Part shown: positions 1 to 8,740 of the stretch, piece by piece
Layout of the letters: each line of letters opens with the position of its first letter
Numbering within the stretch: the stretch's first letter is position 1
Position numbers and translations under genes: made by a program
DNA from: Promethearchaeota archaeon
Lineage (GTDB): Archaea; Asgardarchaeota; Lokiarchaeia; Sigyniarchaeales; SOKP01
Direction: 5' to 3'
Assembly (NCBI GenBank): GCA_019057795.1
Contig: JAHLWS010000043.1
Coordinates: 1 to 64,000 of the forward strand
DNA: 64,000 nucleotides
The notes under the pieces: model-generated
Databases searched by the model: none
The model's input: only the letters and a program-made list of their open reading frames with translations
Told to the model about the DNA's origin: nothing

Positions 1-215
1 AGGCGAAAATATTTAATCCCCACATTGAAACCGCAAACGACCACTAATAATATACTAATAAGCAGAATTTTTAATCCTTTGCTTTTGAAAGGTCTGCCTC
101 CAAAGAATAGCAAAAGAGCTCCCACTACCAATCCAAATAAACCGATAAGTGAGCCTAAAGCTATTAGAAACTCAAAACCAGCCATCACAGCTGAAAAATA
201 CGTGTCAACATCCAT
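1..215 (-). CDS. Small two-helix membrane protein (3' end outside window)
   Basis: The ATG is at 213-215 and the frame stays open to the window edge, so the C-terminus is missing. About 71 residues are visible. They form two hydrophobic helices (roughly residues 12-38 and 48-64) separated by a short basic turn with GGRPFKSKG. I do not recognise a named family. A clear paralogue lies at 18113-18322 on the same strand: both share the pattern of LIALGS, a glycine-rich first helix, a short basic loop, then VCG followed by GIKYFR. The role is unknown; a small integral membrane protein is the only supportable call. The opposite-strand open frame here is a shadow. Confidence 0.55.
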   Translation of the reverse strand, partial: MDVDTYFSAVMAGFEFLIALGSLIGLFGLVVGALLLFFGGRPFKSKGLKILLISILLVVVCGFNVGIKYFR

Positions 216-271
216 TTTTTTTTATTACCTTTAATTAATTATTTTTTCTAATAAAATTATAAATTCGTTAT

Positions 272-315
272 ATATAAAAGGAAAAAGATGACTGTCCTCT
301 CAATAAATAAAAAAA
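272..315 (+). repeat. Direct repeat, left copy
   Basis: A stretch of about 44 bases beginning ATATAAAAGGAAAAAGATGA recurs at 987-1030 with a single C/T difference, apart from the length of the terminal A run. The two copies flank the minus-strand gene at 331-849 in direct orientation. The repeat holds a TATA-like element and a short in-frame start reading MTVLSINKK. Here that frame stops after about 16 codons. Confidence 0.8.
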
Positions 316-330
316 AAAGTTTTTTGATAG

Positions 331-849
331 TTAATTAAGGAATTGGTAGATTTCAAAACAAGACCCGTCGTTTTTATCTATGCTAGGACTCTTTATCTTT
401 TTAAAGAATTGTTTAGAAAGCTCCTCCGGATTTTTATATTCGTTAGATCCAACATAACAGCAATAAAGAAGTTGAGATTCAATATCCATGGTAAATACGG
501 TTAAATAGGTGGTTTTATCATGAGAACATGCGGTAAAAAATGACAGGTCAATAAATATTCCCATTAATCGAAGAAAATCCTCATCGTTTTTAATATCTTT
601 TTTAATAATTTGTCCTAAACTTTCTTTGATCTCTTTCTTTAATGAATCTAACGCGTTTGATTTTAGATAATCGCTTCGGACCCTGTAATAATCTCTGCAG
701 AATTTAAATATATTTTTAAGATACCACGATGATTCAGTCCCAACCATGAACCCAAATTCGTTACAGTTGAACGCATTCTCCTTCAAACTAAAGTCAAGAG
801 GTTCAATAACCAATAGAAAGGTTTTACCTAATAGTTCCATTACATTCAC
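331..849 (-). CDS. Hypothetical protein, 172 aa
   Basis: I do not recognise this protein. The start could be the ATG at 849 or the one three codons later (MELLGKTF). The N-terminal half looks like an alternating alpha/beta domain, with FLLVIEPLDF and FGFMVG strands followed by a helical segment rich in K, R and E (about residues 45-95). A second strand pair containing FFTACSHDKTTYLTVF and QLLYCCYVGS follows. The pattern might be a longin- or roadblock-like fold, but this is not demonstrable by eye. The gene stands alone between two direct repeats of about 44 bases, which may mean it was duplicated or moved with them. No membrane segment or metal motif is visible. Confidence 0.55.
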   Translation of the reverse strand: MNVMELLGKTFLLVIEPLDFSLKENAFNCNEFGFMVGTESSWYLKNIFKFCRDYYRVRSDYLKSNALDSLKKEIKESLGQIIKKDIKNDEDFLRLMGIFIDLSFFTACSHDKTTYLTVFTMDIESQLLYCCYVGSNEYKNPEELSKQFFKKIKSPSIDKNDGSCFEIYQFLN

Positions 850-986
850 GTAATTTCGTTTAAATAATCTAACTATCTGTTTTTTTCTAATTATATAAAG
901 GAAAATTTTTGGGTAGCGTTAAATTATTAAATTACTTAAAATAATAGAATTACCAATTTCTCCCCTAATCTGTTAGAAATCAAGTC

Positions 987-1030
987 ATATAAAAGGAAAA
1001 AGATGACTGTTCTCTCAATAAATAAAAAAA
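987..1030 (+). repeat. Direct repeat, right copy
   Basis: This is the second copy of the repeat at 272-315, one substitution apart. Here the short frame within the repeat (ATG at 1003) stays open for 56 codons and runs into the start of the next gene. Confidence 0.8.
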
Positions 1031-1173
1031 GAATTGAAAAAAATTTTATCGAGTCTTTCGGAAAACATTCCTATTGCGAATACAAAAAAATAATATTTAA
1101 AAGTAGGAATAGTTTAAAATTAAATAATTTAAAAGCCAAACAAAAGAGTGATCCAAAATGCCTAATTGTGTAA
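1003..1173 (+). CDS. Possible small basic protein, 56 aa
   Basis: The open frame starts inside the right copy of the direct repeat and overlaps the first 16 bases of the zinc-ribbon gene at 1158. It is lysine-rich (MTVLSINKKRIEKNF at the start) with no recognisable domain. The same first nine codons occur in the left repeat copy but stop soon after, so this may be a fortuitous frame created by the repeat. It could also act as a leader for the downstream gene. Confidence 0.2.
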   Translation: MTVLSINKKRIEKNFIESFGKHSYCEYKKIIFKSRNSLKLNNLKAKQKSDPKCLIV

Positions 1174-1355
1174 AATGCGGCGAAGAAATCTCGGAAGAAC
1201 AATATTATAAGTTTAAAGTAATGTGTCCCAATTGCGTGAGAATGCAACTGCTTAATAAAAGTGCTAATGTCGGAAAAAGGTGTGTAATTTGCTTTATAAG
1301 TATATCAGTCGTATCTTTTTTAATTCTCTTCCTATTAATGTTTCTTTTGGGATAA
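1158..1355 (+). CDS. Zinc-ribbon protein with one membrane helix, 65 aa
   Basis: The first 25 residues hold two CxxC pairs (CVKCGEE and CPNCVR), a compact zinc ribbon. A single hydrophobic helix follows from about residue 43 to the C-terminus (ISVVSFLILFLLMFLL). This would be a small tail-anchored protein presenting a metal-bound head. The next gene, a NERD-domain protein, starts 59 bases downstream on the same strand, so the two may be co-transcribed. The role is unknown. Confidence 0.7.
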   Translation: MPNCVKCGEEISEEQYYKFKVMCPNCVRMQLLNKSANVGKRCVICFISISVVSFLILFLLMFLLG

Positions 1356-1413
1356 CTGGATTTAGTTTTTTTTTAGCTAATTTTTTTATTGAGGGAATAC
1401 CTATTTAGATACG

Positions 1414-2637
1414 ATGAATTCAAATTCTCTTGTAATGCAAGGAAGGATCTTGAGAGAAACGGAAAAGGCGTTATTTATTGCATTTAGGAACGGACGGGAA
1501 TCATGGGTGCCAAAGTCAACTATTTTTTCCTCTTACAATTCAAATTCAGAGAATACACAAGAATTTACTATTGCAAAATGGCTTTTGAAGAAAAATAATA
1601 TCCTAATAAATTCAAAAAATATTAACATTATTGGAGAATCGGGAAGCGAGACATTTTTAAAATCCCGATTGATTAAAAAAGGATTAGAAGGTTTTGAATC
1701 GTTTAGCGACATCCAACATTTCAAGAAGCATTTTAAAAGTATTTTAAAGACCAGTACGGACGAAGAACGAAAGAAATTACAATCAATTATAGAATCGCTT
1801 CGCTCCAATGAGGATGCTCTAATCAAGGATATAGAAGAAAGAAAAATGAAATTACAAACATCCCTCATTAAGGAAAAGCAGGAATTATTGGAAGGGGAGT
1901 TGACTTCCGAAGATCAAAAACGGGTAAAAAAAATTGATAGGCTGTTAGAAAAGAAGATTGATAAAATGTTTAAGAAAGAAAAGAAACAAATCAAGAGAAC
2001 CGAAAAGGAGATCGTGACTCGGGAAAAAAAAATTGAAAAGTCAGTGGAAAAATCTGTAAAAGACCTTCATACAGCCCACAACATCATCAAAAACAACAAA
2101 GCGTTCGTGGTTGGTGCAGTTGGAGAGACTGCTGCAATAAAGGAATTAAGAAAGCTCCCTGAAGAGTATTACATCTTAAACGAAGCAAAATTAAGCTTTT
2201 ACCGGGCGATACGCTGGAAAAAATACGGAGAATATGTGAAGTCGTGTAAGATAGACCATGTGGTGGTTGGTCCGCCAGGAGTCTTTTTAATCGAGACAAA
2301 GAATTGGAGTTCGCAAACTCTGGCAAACGCTAGGTTTACCCCTCATAAGCAAATTGAGCGAGCAGGATACATCTTTTTCATTCACATGATAAACAAATTT
2401 AGACGCAAATTTCCTACTTATCAAATTGTTGCTACATATAGAAAACTGCCAGAACTTTCCTATAGATTTGTGGATCAAATGACTATTAGAGAGGTAGTCA
2501 ATTACATCCTTCAAAAACGGAATGTGTTGGATGCTACTGAAATTCAGAAAATAGTAGAATGGCTCAGAAAAGGGCCTTATATCAGTAATGTTAAAGTTTT
2601 AAAAGGTTTGAAACTCCCGTTTAGATTTAAATGGTAG
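1414..2637 (+). CDS. NERD nuclease-related domain protein with coiled coil
   Basis: Three parts are visible. Residues 1-45 form a small beta domain with ESWVPKSTI, seen at the start of many archaeal proteins. Residues about 85-225 form a long charged coiled coil rich in K and E. Residues about 235-340 form a NERD domain with the typical core IDHVVVGPPGVFLIETKNW; the Asp and the E-x-K suit a PD-(D/E)XK-type nuclease fold. A helical tail of about 60 residues follows. NERD domains are linked to DNA processing in plasmid and defence proteins, so a nucleic-acid role is likely, but substrate and activity are inferred. The gene ends TAG TAA, showing that amber is an ordinary stop in this genome. Confidence 0.8.
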   Translation: MNSNSLVMQGRILRETEKALFIAFRNGRESWVPKSTIFSSYNSNSENTQEFTIAKWLLKKNNILINSKNINIIGESGSETFLKSRLIKKGLEGFESFSDIQHFKKHFKSILKTSTDEERKKLQSIIESLRSNEDALIKDIEERKMKLQTSLIKEKQELLEGELTSEDQKRVKKIDRLLEKKIDKMFKKEKKQIKRTEKEIVTREKKIEKSVEKSVKDLHTAHNIIKNNKAFVVGAVGETAAIKELRKLPEEYYILNEAKLSFYRAIRWKKYGEYVKSCKIDHVVVGPPGVFLIETKNWSSQTLANARFTPHKQIERAGYIFFIHMINKFRRKFPTYQIVATYRKLPELSYRFVDQMTIREVVNYILQKRNVLDATEIQKIVEWLRKGPYISNVKVLKGLKLPFRFKW

Positions 2638-2863
2638 TAAAATAGGAAGAATTTGAGTTTTGAAGGAAAAAAATAGAAAGATTAAAGAATAATTTATTAA
2701 ATAAAGGTCTGAAACTCCATATTAAAAATATTAATTTAATATTTTATAAATTAATCTAATTAATTCATAGCCTTTGAGTATAAAGATTAATGTTGATTAA
2801 GTATAAACAGTTTTTATGGAAGAGAAAAAAAAAATTTTAAGGCATCATTTTTTTCCAGATATT

Positions 2864-4486
2864 TTAAGTGGGACGTCGTATTACTATTCCCGGAGATTTC
2901 TTATTCTTTTTCCCGTTTTGGACGACGATCACACCATTGACAATAACATGTGGGATTCCTTCAGGAAGCTGATAGGGTTGTTCATAAGTTGCTGTATCTT
3001 TTACTTTATGAGGATCAAACATAACGATATCCGCCCAATTTCCTTCAAGAATTAGGCCTCTATCTTGAAGTCCAAGCTTATTGGCTGGAAAAGAGGTCAT
3101 CTTTCGTATTGCATCTTCAAGGGTTAAGATTTTTTCCTCTCTTACATATTTAGCAAGAATGCGAGGATAGGTTCCAAAACACCTGGGATGGAATGCTCCT
3201 GAACTGAAAGCTCCAGGAATTCCAAATCCGTCAGTACCAACCATTTGATACCGACCTGCCATAATTCGACATATATCCTCCTCGCCCATGCTTTCAATCG
3301 TGATCCCTACTGCCAATTTATTATCAATAAGTAATGTAAAAAAAGTCTCCCAATCGTCAGCCATCCCTTTAATCTTAGTGATTTTAGGAATGTTTAAAGT
3401 GGTGACATCCTTCCATTTGTCAGAACTCACTGTAGAGATGTAAATATTCTTCATTCCTTCATTTTGAATCCAATTTTCCCATCCTTCGATCCCTTCCTCT
3501 ACATCTTTTTTAATTTTCTGTTGAATTTCTGGATCTTTTATCCGTTCTAAGATGATATCGTTATTTCCTTCACGAGTCCAAGGAGGCAGTGCTGTTGCAA
3601 GATCTGACATTCCCCTGTTATATGGATATTGATCATAGGTTATGTGTATCCCTCTCTCGTTAGCTTCCTCAATTAGTTTTAAAGTTTGGATACTTCCTCC
3701 CCAAAACGCTTCACCAGCAACTTTATGGTGTGCGATTTGACCTCCAACGCATCCAGATTTTTCGACGATTTCTATAACTTCTTTAATCGCTTTAATGATA
3801 CTATTCCCTTCGCTGCGAATATGAGAGAAATATAAGCCATTATATTTAGCCACTACTTTAGTAAGTTCAATAATTTCTTCTGTCTTGGCAAATATTTGTG
3901 GGGCATAAATCAAGCCGGTACTCATTCCAAAAGCTCCTGCTTCCATAGCTTCCCGCAAATAACTTTTCATTTGTTCCATCTCTTCGTATGTTGCAGCACG
4001 GTTTTCGAAAGTTTGACCTCCTGCCCATCTTATGTTCCCATAACCTACACAAAAAGCTAAGTTTGCTGAATTTCTTTTACGTTCATTATATTCCAAATAT
4101 TCAGCAAAAGTATGATAGGGATAATCAAACTGTTGGAGTACTGGGTCCAGTTTAGCTACTATTTTCTTAAACTCTTCTTCTTTACCTTCAGGAATAGGAG
4201 CCATCCCATCTCCGCACATGCCTACCATTGTTGTAGTGACTCCTTGACATAGGGTTGATTCTTGACTTCTATTTACGGGCAAAATATAATCAGTGTGAGA
4301 ATGAATATCAATAAATCCAGGACAAATAAATAATCCTTTTGCATCAATTACTTTCTTAGCATCTTCGTTTATTTTAGGTTTAATTTTAATAATTCTTCCT
4401 TCTTTAATCCCAATTTCTCCGGGATACCAAGGATTTCCTGCTCCACTAATTATTTTTCCATTTTTAATAGTTATATCATAAACCAT
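2864..4486 (-). CDS. D-aminoacylase / N-acyl-D-amino-acid deacylase family amidohydrolase
   Basis: The 540-residue length and motif order match this amidohydrolase family. Near the start is IKNGKIISGAGNPWYPGEIG. The metal motif DIHSHTD is at about residue 59. Further on come HIRSEG, the GGQIAHHKVAG segment, and GTDGFGIPGAFSSGAFHPRC with the catalytic Asp. The C-terminus returns to the beta-sandwich (ADIVMFDPHKVKDTATY). Known members hydrolyse N-acyl-D-amino acids or related cyclic amides using zinc. It is a cytosolic enzyme with no signal peptide, and likely works in peptide or amino-acid scavenging. The exact substrate cannot be read from sequence. It is followed on the same strand by the separate rubredoxin and rubredoxin-reductase genes. 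Confidence 0.88.
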   Translation of the reverse strand: MVYDITIKNGKIISGAGNPWYPGEIGIKEGRIIKIKPKINEDAKKVIDAKGLFICPGFIDIHSHTDYILPVNRSQESTLCQGVTTTMVGMCGDGMAPIPEGKEEEFKKIVAKLDPVLQQFDYPYHTFAEYLEYNERKRNSANLAFCVGYGNIRWAGGQTFENRAATYEEMEQMKSYLREAMEAGAFGMSTGLIYAPQIFAKTEEIIELTKVVAKYNGLYFSHIRSEGNSIIKAIKEVIEIVEKSGCVGGQIAHHKVAGEAFWGGSIQTLKLIEEANERGIHITYDQYPYNRGMSDLATALPPWTREGNNDIILERIKDPEIQQKIKKDVEEGIEGWENWIQNEGMKNIYISTVSSDKWKDVTTLNIPKITKIKGMADDWETFFTLLIDNKLAVGITIESMGEEDICRIMAGRYQMVGTDGFGIPGAFSSGAFHPRCFGTYPRILAKYVREEKILTLEDAIRKMTSFPANKLGLQDRGLILEGNWADIVMFDPHKVKDTATYEQPYQLPEGIPHVIVNGVIVVQNGKKNKKSPGIVIRRPT

Positions 4487-4533
4487 AATGTCTTCACCTA
4501 AACAAATTATATATGATAATAGACTTAAAAATT

Positions 4534-4680
4534 TTACTTTGGTAATTCCTTTTTAACAAAGAATATCTTTGATGCACGGCACTTAGGACATTTGTAATCA
4601 TTTCTAATACTTTCAAATGTTTTTTCTTGTTCTTCATCAATATAGAGATAATTACATCTTTTACATCTATAGATTGGCAT
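4534..4680 (-). CDS. Rubredoxin-like iron protein, 48 aa
   Basis: This small gene sits just downstream of the rubredoxin-reductase gene (15-base gap). Two CxxC pairs (YRCKRCNYLY and YKCPKCRASK) are spaced as in rubredoxin. Such proteins bind one iron through four cysteines and pass electrons to oxygen- or peroxide-reducing enzymes. The spacing between knuckles is slightly short and the second knuckle lacks the usual CPxCG glycine, so a rubrerythrin-type knuckle or a zinc ribbon is also possible. The reductase next door itself ends in a rubredoxin domain, which supports an electron-transfer pair. Confidence 0.75.
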   Translation of the reverse strand: MPIYRCKRCNYLYIDEEQEKTFESIRNDYKCPKCRASKIFFVKKELPK

Positions 4681-4695
4681 AAATTTCCCTCTTCT

Positions 4696-6039
4696 TTATT
4701 TCTTTTTAAACCCTTCTTTTGGTTTTTTACAGTTTGGACATCTCCAATCTTTTAGTAAATTTTTAAAAAGAACACCCATTTTTGATTCGTCGTATTCTGC
4801 GCCGCAGTTAGAGCACTCGTAAATATATAATTCAAGCAACTTTCGGAGTTCTTCTTTATCCACATCTTGTTCCATCTTTTTGTAAACGTAAGAAATTGCT
4901 TTATTATCGCCAAACAGAATTGCTCCTTTGAGTTTATTATCTTTCAGCACAATTTTTTGATAGCAACAGTCTTTTTTATCTGATTTTTTTAAGATCTCCC
5001 ACCCAGCCCCTTCTTCTTTTAAAGGGTCAATAGTGCCAATCGAAGTTAATTCTATCCCTACGATTTTAAGAGTGTTTTTAGGCGTAGTTCCTTCGTATTC
5101 AACTTTTTTCAATTCGAGAACTGAAGCGGCTACAATTTTCGATTGTTCCATACAAGCGGGTATTATCCCCCAGATTTGGTCTTTATATTGCACGCAATCT
5201 CCAACGGCGTAAATGTCTTTTTCGCTTGTTTCTAAAAATTCGTTAATAATTATCCCTCGATCCGTTTTAATATTAGCACTTTTTGCCAAATCTATAATAG
5301 GTCGAATCCCCGCTTGAATTAACACTACATCAGAATCAAATTTTCTTCCATCTTTTAATTTTATGCTATTCACTCTTCCATCTCCTAAAATTTCTTCAGT
5401 TGCGGCGCTTAATATTACTTTAATTCCTCTACTTTCAATCTCATCTTTTAGCATCGTACCGCATTCTTCGTCTAGTTGTCTTGGTAACAGTCGGGGGAAA
5501 AATTCTACAACGGTCGTATCTAAGTTACAATCGTTGATCTGACTTGCTAATTCTAAACCTAAAAGACCCCCTCCAATTATGATAGCTTTCTTTACAATAA
5601 ATTTTTCAATATAATCTCTGATTTTTAGTGCGTCGTCTATAGTCCGTAAAGTGAAAACTCCTTTATTACCATCCTTCATTTCTCTTGCATTTTTTATAGG
5701 TGGAATATTTGGCGTGCTTCCTAAAGCAAGGATCAGTTTATCATATAGTACTGGTTCACCATCCTTCTCAAAAAGGATAGTTCTATTCTTTGGATCGATG
5801 TTCACTGCTTTTTTGTTCAAATATAACTTCAAATCTTTGTTTTTGTACCATTCTTCGTCAAAAACGATTAAATCTTCAGCTTTAATCTTCCCGGGAATTA
5901 ATTCTGGAAGATGTACTCTCGAATAATAAGGGTAAGTTTCTTGAGTAAAAATCTCAATTTCTACTTCATTGTTGAGAAATCTAATGTTTTGAGCAGAAAA
6001 GGTTCCAGCAACATTATTTCCCAATATGACAACTTTCAT
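4696..6039 (-). CDS. FAD-dependent NAD(P)H:rubredoxin oxidoreductase with C-terminal rubredoxin domain
   Basis: This is a 447-residue pyridine-nucleotide disulfide oxidoreductase-type flavoprotein. The N-terminal FAD-binding beta strand VVILGNNVAGTFSAQ has an unusual GNNVAG in place of GxGxxG. The NAD(P)-binding motif is IIGGGLLGLELA near residue 155, and the FAD-contacting IYAVGDC is near residue 274. The last 45 residues form a rubredoxin domain with CSNCG and CPNCKKP. Fusion of reductase and rubredoxin gives a self-contained donor for oxygen or peroxide detoxification in anaerobes. A separate rubredoxin-like gene follows directly. It acts in the cytosol. The start is the ATG at 6039, with FAD motif and start in the usual register. 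Confidence 0.88.
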   Translation of the reverse strand: MKVVILGNNVAGTFSAQNIRFLNNEVEIEIFTQETYPYYSRVHLPELIPGKIKAEDLIVFDEEWYKNKDLKLYLNKKAVNIDPKNRTILFEKDGEPVLYDKLILALGSTPNIPPIKNAREMKDGNKGVFTLRTIDDALKIRDYIEKFIVKKAIIIGGGLLGLELASQINDCNLDTTVVEFFPRLLPRQLDEECGTMLKDEIESRGIKVILSAATEEILGDGRVNSIKLKDGRKFDSDVVLIQAGIRPIIDLAKSANIKTDRGIIINEFLETSEKDIYAVGDCVQYKDQIWGIIPACMEQSKIVAASVLELKKVEYEGTTPKNTLKIVGIELTSIGTIDPLKEEGAGWEILKKSDKKDCCYQKIVLKDNKLKGAILFGDNKAISYVYKKMEQDVDKEELRKLLELYIYECSNCGAEYDESKMGVLFKNLLKDWRCPNCKKPKEGFKKK

Positions 6040-6575
6040 AAGTTAATTAGTTTTGTTATCTTATTTTAAAGTTTTTATTATGAATATTAACAGCAGAATT
6101 ACTATTAATGAACCAGTATTTTATCTTAAAGAACGAACCCGTAGGTGGTGTACTGGAAACCATAATAAATATATGCCAATTCCTAATTTTTCGCACCACT
6201 AAAAGCCCTTAAATTTTTCAAGATAAGTTGATAGTCCAGTAATTAGGTTTTGGAAATAAATAGATTTGTTCTTATGATTCGCATTTAATTGTTCTAAAAT
6301 CTCTTCTTTTGTAGCTCCTATTTGATATATACTTTTCTTTCTACTTAATAAATGCATTAGGACTGAAATTTCATTTTTTTTTTAACCTCAAATATATAAT
6401 GTGTTTGTTTCTTTTTGATATTTAACTTTCCCTACATTTAACAAAATCACATCGAATAAAAGTACCAACACCTCCACATGATGAAAAGGAGAACTAATAT
6501 TATTCTGCTAATAATCCTTAGAAAAATTCAAGATTTTCATTTTTCTATTAAAACTCTAAATTTAAAATACCCTCA
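6040..6575. other. Intergenic region with one possible gene remnant
   Basis: No convincing gene. On the minus strand an open frame at 6199-6357 (52 codons from an ATG, open a little further upstream) reads MHLLSRKKSIYQIGATKEE and ends in LEKFKGF. It has coding-like composition and may be the 3' end of a lost gene. The rest is AT-rich, with no structure I can assign. Confidence 0.3.
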
Positions 6576-7310
6576 CTAAGGATCTATGGGTAAATTAAAA
6601 GAAATAGTTGGAAAATTTTGGTTTAGAGTTCTAATTAATAAATTTTTCATTTCTATATATTTATACTCTTTATTAATATTATAACAATTTGTATATGCTG
6701 CTTCAAAGTCTTTACATTTATTAAAAGGATTTTCTAATTCTTTATTTATCATCCAGTAATAGTAAAAATATTTATCACTAACTTGAGGTTCCATGGTTGG
6801 CAAGTTAAATTCTTCTCTTTTTATACAAAGTTTATTTTTTTCAAATATTTTTTTATAATTACTTGGTAATCCCTCAATAATAATTCTGCATTCTCCGGGA
6901 GTCATTTTTGGTTTTGTCACTTCTGAGTCTATATAAGCATTTAGATATCCATTGCCAAATAATCCCATCTTTTCGATACTCTCATGTTCTATTAAATCAG
7001 TATAACGAAATTTTCCATAGGCAATAGAAGTTGTGAGCATAATATTATTTATTAACATTTCTCTGTTTATTTGGACAACAATATTTAAGATATCTTCAAT
7101 TTTTTGATTAGCACTTCCTTTACATGCAGATAAAATTCCACAATCTGACACAAAAAAACCTTTAACTCTAGTTTGATTTTTCAATAATCGAAATCCCGCC
7201 TTATAGAAATCTTTCATTACTCTATAAGCATCAATTTCTCTTTTCATCATTACTTTAAACCCAGAAATATCCATAAATCCAACTAATGTATTTTCGTTAA
7301 AATTCTCCAT
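6576..7310 (-). CDS. Class III nucleotide cyclase-like protein, 244 aa
   Basis: The start reads LVGFMDISGF (residues 9-18), matching the first metal-binding strand of class III adenylate/guanylate cyclases (F-x-D-x-x-G-F). A second acidic position follows in FFVSDCGILS (about 52-61), where cyclases carry GD. The next strand-helix-strand contains TTSIAYGKF. Beyond residue 145 the protein is helical and unlike standard cyclases. There is no HAMP, receiver or membrane segment. Compact stand-alone cyclase domains occur as the nucleotide-signal maker in Pycsar-type antiviral systems, so such a role is possible. No recognised effector lies immediately beside it; the divergent neighbour starting 185 bases away has a HEPN-like RNase motif. 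Activity is an inference. Confidence 0.55.
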   Translation of the reverse strand: MENFNENTLVGFMDISGFKVMMKREIDAYRVMKDFYKAGFRLLKNQTRVKGFFVSDCGILSACKGSANQKIEDILNIVVQINREMLINNIMLTTSIAYGKFRYTDLIEHESIEKMGLFGNGYLNAYIDSEVTKPKMTPGECRIIIEGLPSNYKKIFEKNKLCIKREEFNLPTMEPQVSDKYFYYYWMINKELENPFNKCKDFEAAYTNCYNINKEYKYIEMKNLLIRTLNQNFPTISFNLPIDP

Positions 7311-7495
7311 AATTAGTCATAAATTAAATTTTTTTCCTTTTATATAAACTATCCTATTAATTTAAGTGTGGATTTTAAAACGCTTATCTAATAAAGAATT
7401 ACTATTTGTAAAAAGAAATCCATTACTATTATATAAGTGAATTTTCTTCTCCCTAGTAGAAGGATAAAAACTAAAAGTTAATCTTGTGAACGAAT

Positions 7496-8446
7496 ATGAA
7501 TGAAGAGGATATAAAAAAACTCTTTCAAGAATTAGGAGAGGAATTTTCTCTCGAAGATATTGTAAAATTAGGGCAAGACTTTCAAACAATGCCTGCTACA
7601 AAATACTTTTCAAAGGTGATGAAATGGATTGATACCAAGTCTAATAATGTTGAAAACTTGAAAAAATTATACAGATTACTAAAATTTGGCTTATTTCAGA
7701 CAGACAACCCTCAGCTTGATCCATTTCTCTATAAAATAATTGAAGAAGAATTCATTAAAGCAGTCAATAAAGATTTAAAGAAGTTTAATCAAATTTCATT
7801 GTTATATATGAAGAGATTAGATAATAAATTTCCCCTTGAGGGAATTTACCAGACACTTTTAATCTTCAATGATGCAAAAGAGGATATAGAGAAATTATCG
7901 ACAACTTTAAGTTATCAAGAATTCCAAATGAAATTCATAGAATTATTTGAACACCTTATTATGAATAATGATGAAGGAAAATTTCTTGCATATTTCTTTG
8001 ACTGGACACTGAAATTTGGATACATTATTGAAGCCTATATAAAGGAAATGCTGTGTATGAAATTAATGATTAAAAATTTATTAGAAGAGAAAATTTATGA
8101 ATATTTATTAGAAAGAACTCCCGAAATAGGTAAAATCTTAACTTATTTAGGATTGGACAAGACTATCTCGAAAATCCGCAATGCAATTTTCCATTCTGAA
8201 TTTTTTTTAGAATATCAGATTAATTGGGATAAACGAATAATTACTTTTAAGAAAGGAAAAGAAAAGTATGAGTTATCAATTAAAGATTTTGTTAGTCTCT
8301 TCTTTATAACTACCCAAATCGCAATAGTTTTTAATTTTGCTCTAATAAATGTGCATTTATTTAAAATTAACAAAGGAAACGAAGAAGTACTTGAATACAT
8401 TATAAATAACTTTAAAAAAAGTATAGCCTCTTATCTTCCTGTTTAG
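7496..8446 (+). CDS. HEPN-like protein, 316 aa
   Basis: This is an all-helical protein of unassigned family. Residues 228-233 read RNAIFH, matching the R-x4-H active-site motif of HEPN ribonucleases, with the polar residue expected after the Arg. It sits at the end of a helix (TISKIRNAIFHSEFF) and is followed by a beta hairpin. The C-terminus holds a hydrophobic helix (DFVSLFFITTQIAIVF). The N-terminal 150 residues look like degraded helical repeats. HEPN proteins act as RNases in toxin, Abi and other defence systems. The gene is divergent from the cyclase-like gene, and together they could form a signal-plus-effector pair. That pairing is inference from position only. Confidence 0.5.
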   Translation: MNEEDIKKLFQELGEEFSLEDIVKLGQDFQTMPATKYFSKVMKWIDTKSNNVENLKKLYRLLKFGLFQTDNPQLDPFLYKIIEEEFIKAVNKDLKKFNQISLLYMKRLDNKFPLEGIYQTLLIFNDAKEDIEKLSTTLSYQEFQMKFIELFEHLIMNNDEGKFLAYFFDWTLKFGYIIEAYIKEMLCMKLMIKNLLEEKIYEYLLERTPEIGKILTYLGLDKTISKIRNAIFHSEFFLEYQINWDKRIITFKKGKEKYELSIKDFVSLFFITTQIAIVFNFALINVHLFKINKGNEEVLEYIINNFKKSIASYLPV

Positions 8447-8589
8447 ATAAACAGAATAGAAATTGCGTGAAAATCTAGCCACAGAGGGGAGGGAGATAAT
8501 ATTATAGAAGAGAATGGGGAAAAAATATATGTTTGTTGTATCTAATATAGGTTAAGACAAAAATTAATGAAAGGTCATGATCAAATCAA

Positions 8590-8739
8590 ATGAACAATAA
8601 TTGGGAAAAGGAAGGGCTTAAATTTTTAGAAAGCATATTAGGGGAAGATATATCTTTTGAAGAACCGGAAAATAATTTGGAAGAAAATTCAAATAAAGAG
8701 TTAAGCATTTCCTTTTTTAAAAATGTAATAACTCATTAG
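8590..8739 (+). CDS. Possible small acidic protein, 49 aa
   Basis: An ATG-started frame (MNNNWEKEGLKFLESILGED) with acidic, protein-like composition ends one base before the stop of the convergent gene at 8741. There is no recognised domain. It could be a real small protein or the first part of a gene whose remainder was lost. Confidence 0.3.
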   Translation: MNNNWEKEGLKFLESILGEDISFEEPENNLEENSNKELSISFFKNVITH

Positions 8740-8740
8740 A

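Noticed and set aside
25..234. Plus-strand 69-aa open frame
   Set aside because: The minus strand encodes a membrane protein with a full paralogue at 18113. The plus frame is its shadow.
8460..8530. Third copy of the sequence shared by 24700 and 27035
   Set aside because: A loose match (GGGAGGGAGATAAT then GAATGGGGAAAAAATATATG) is visible on the plus strand, but identity is too patchy in AT-rich DNA to call.
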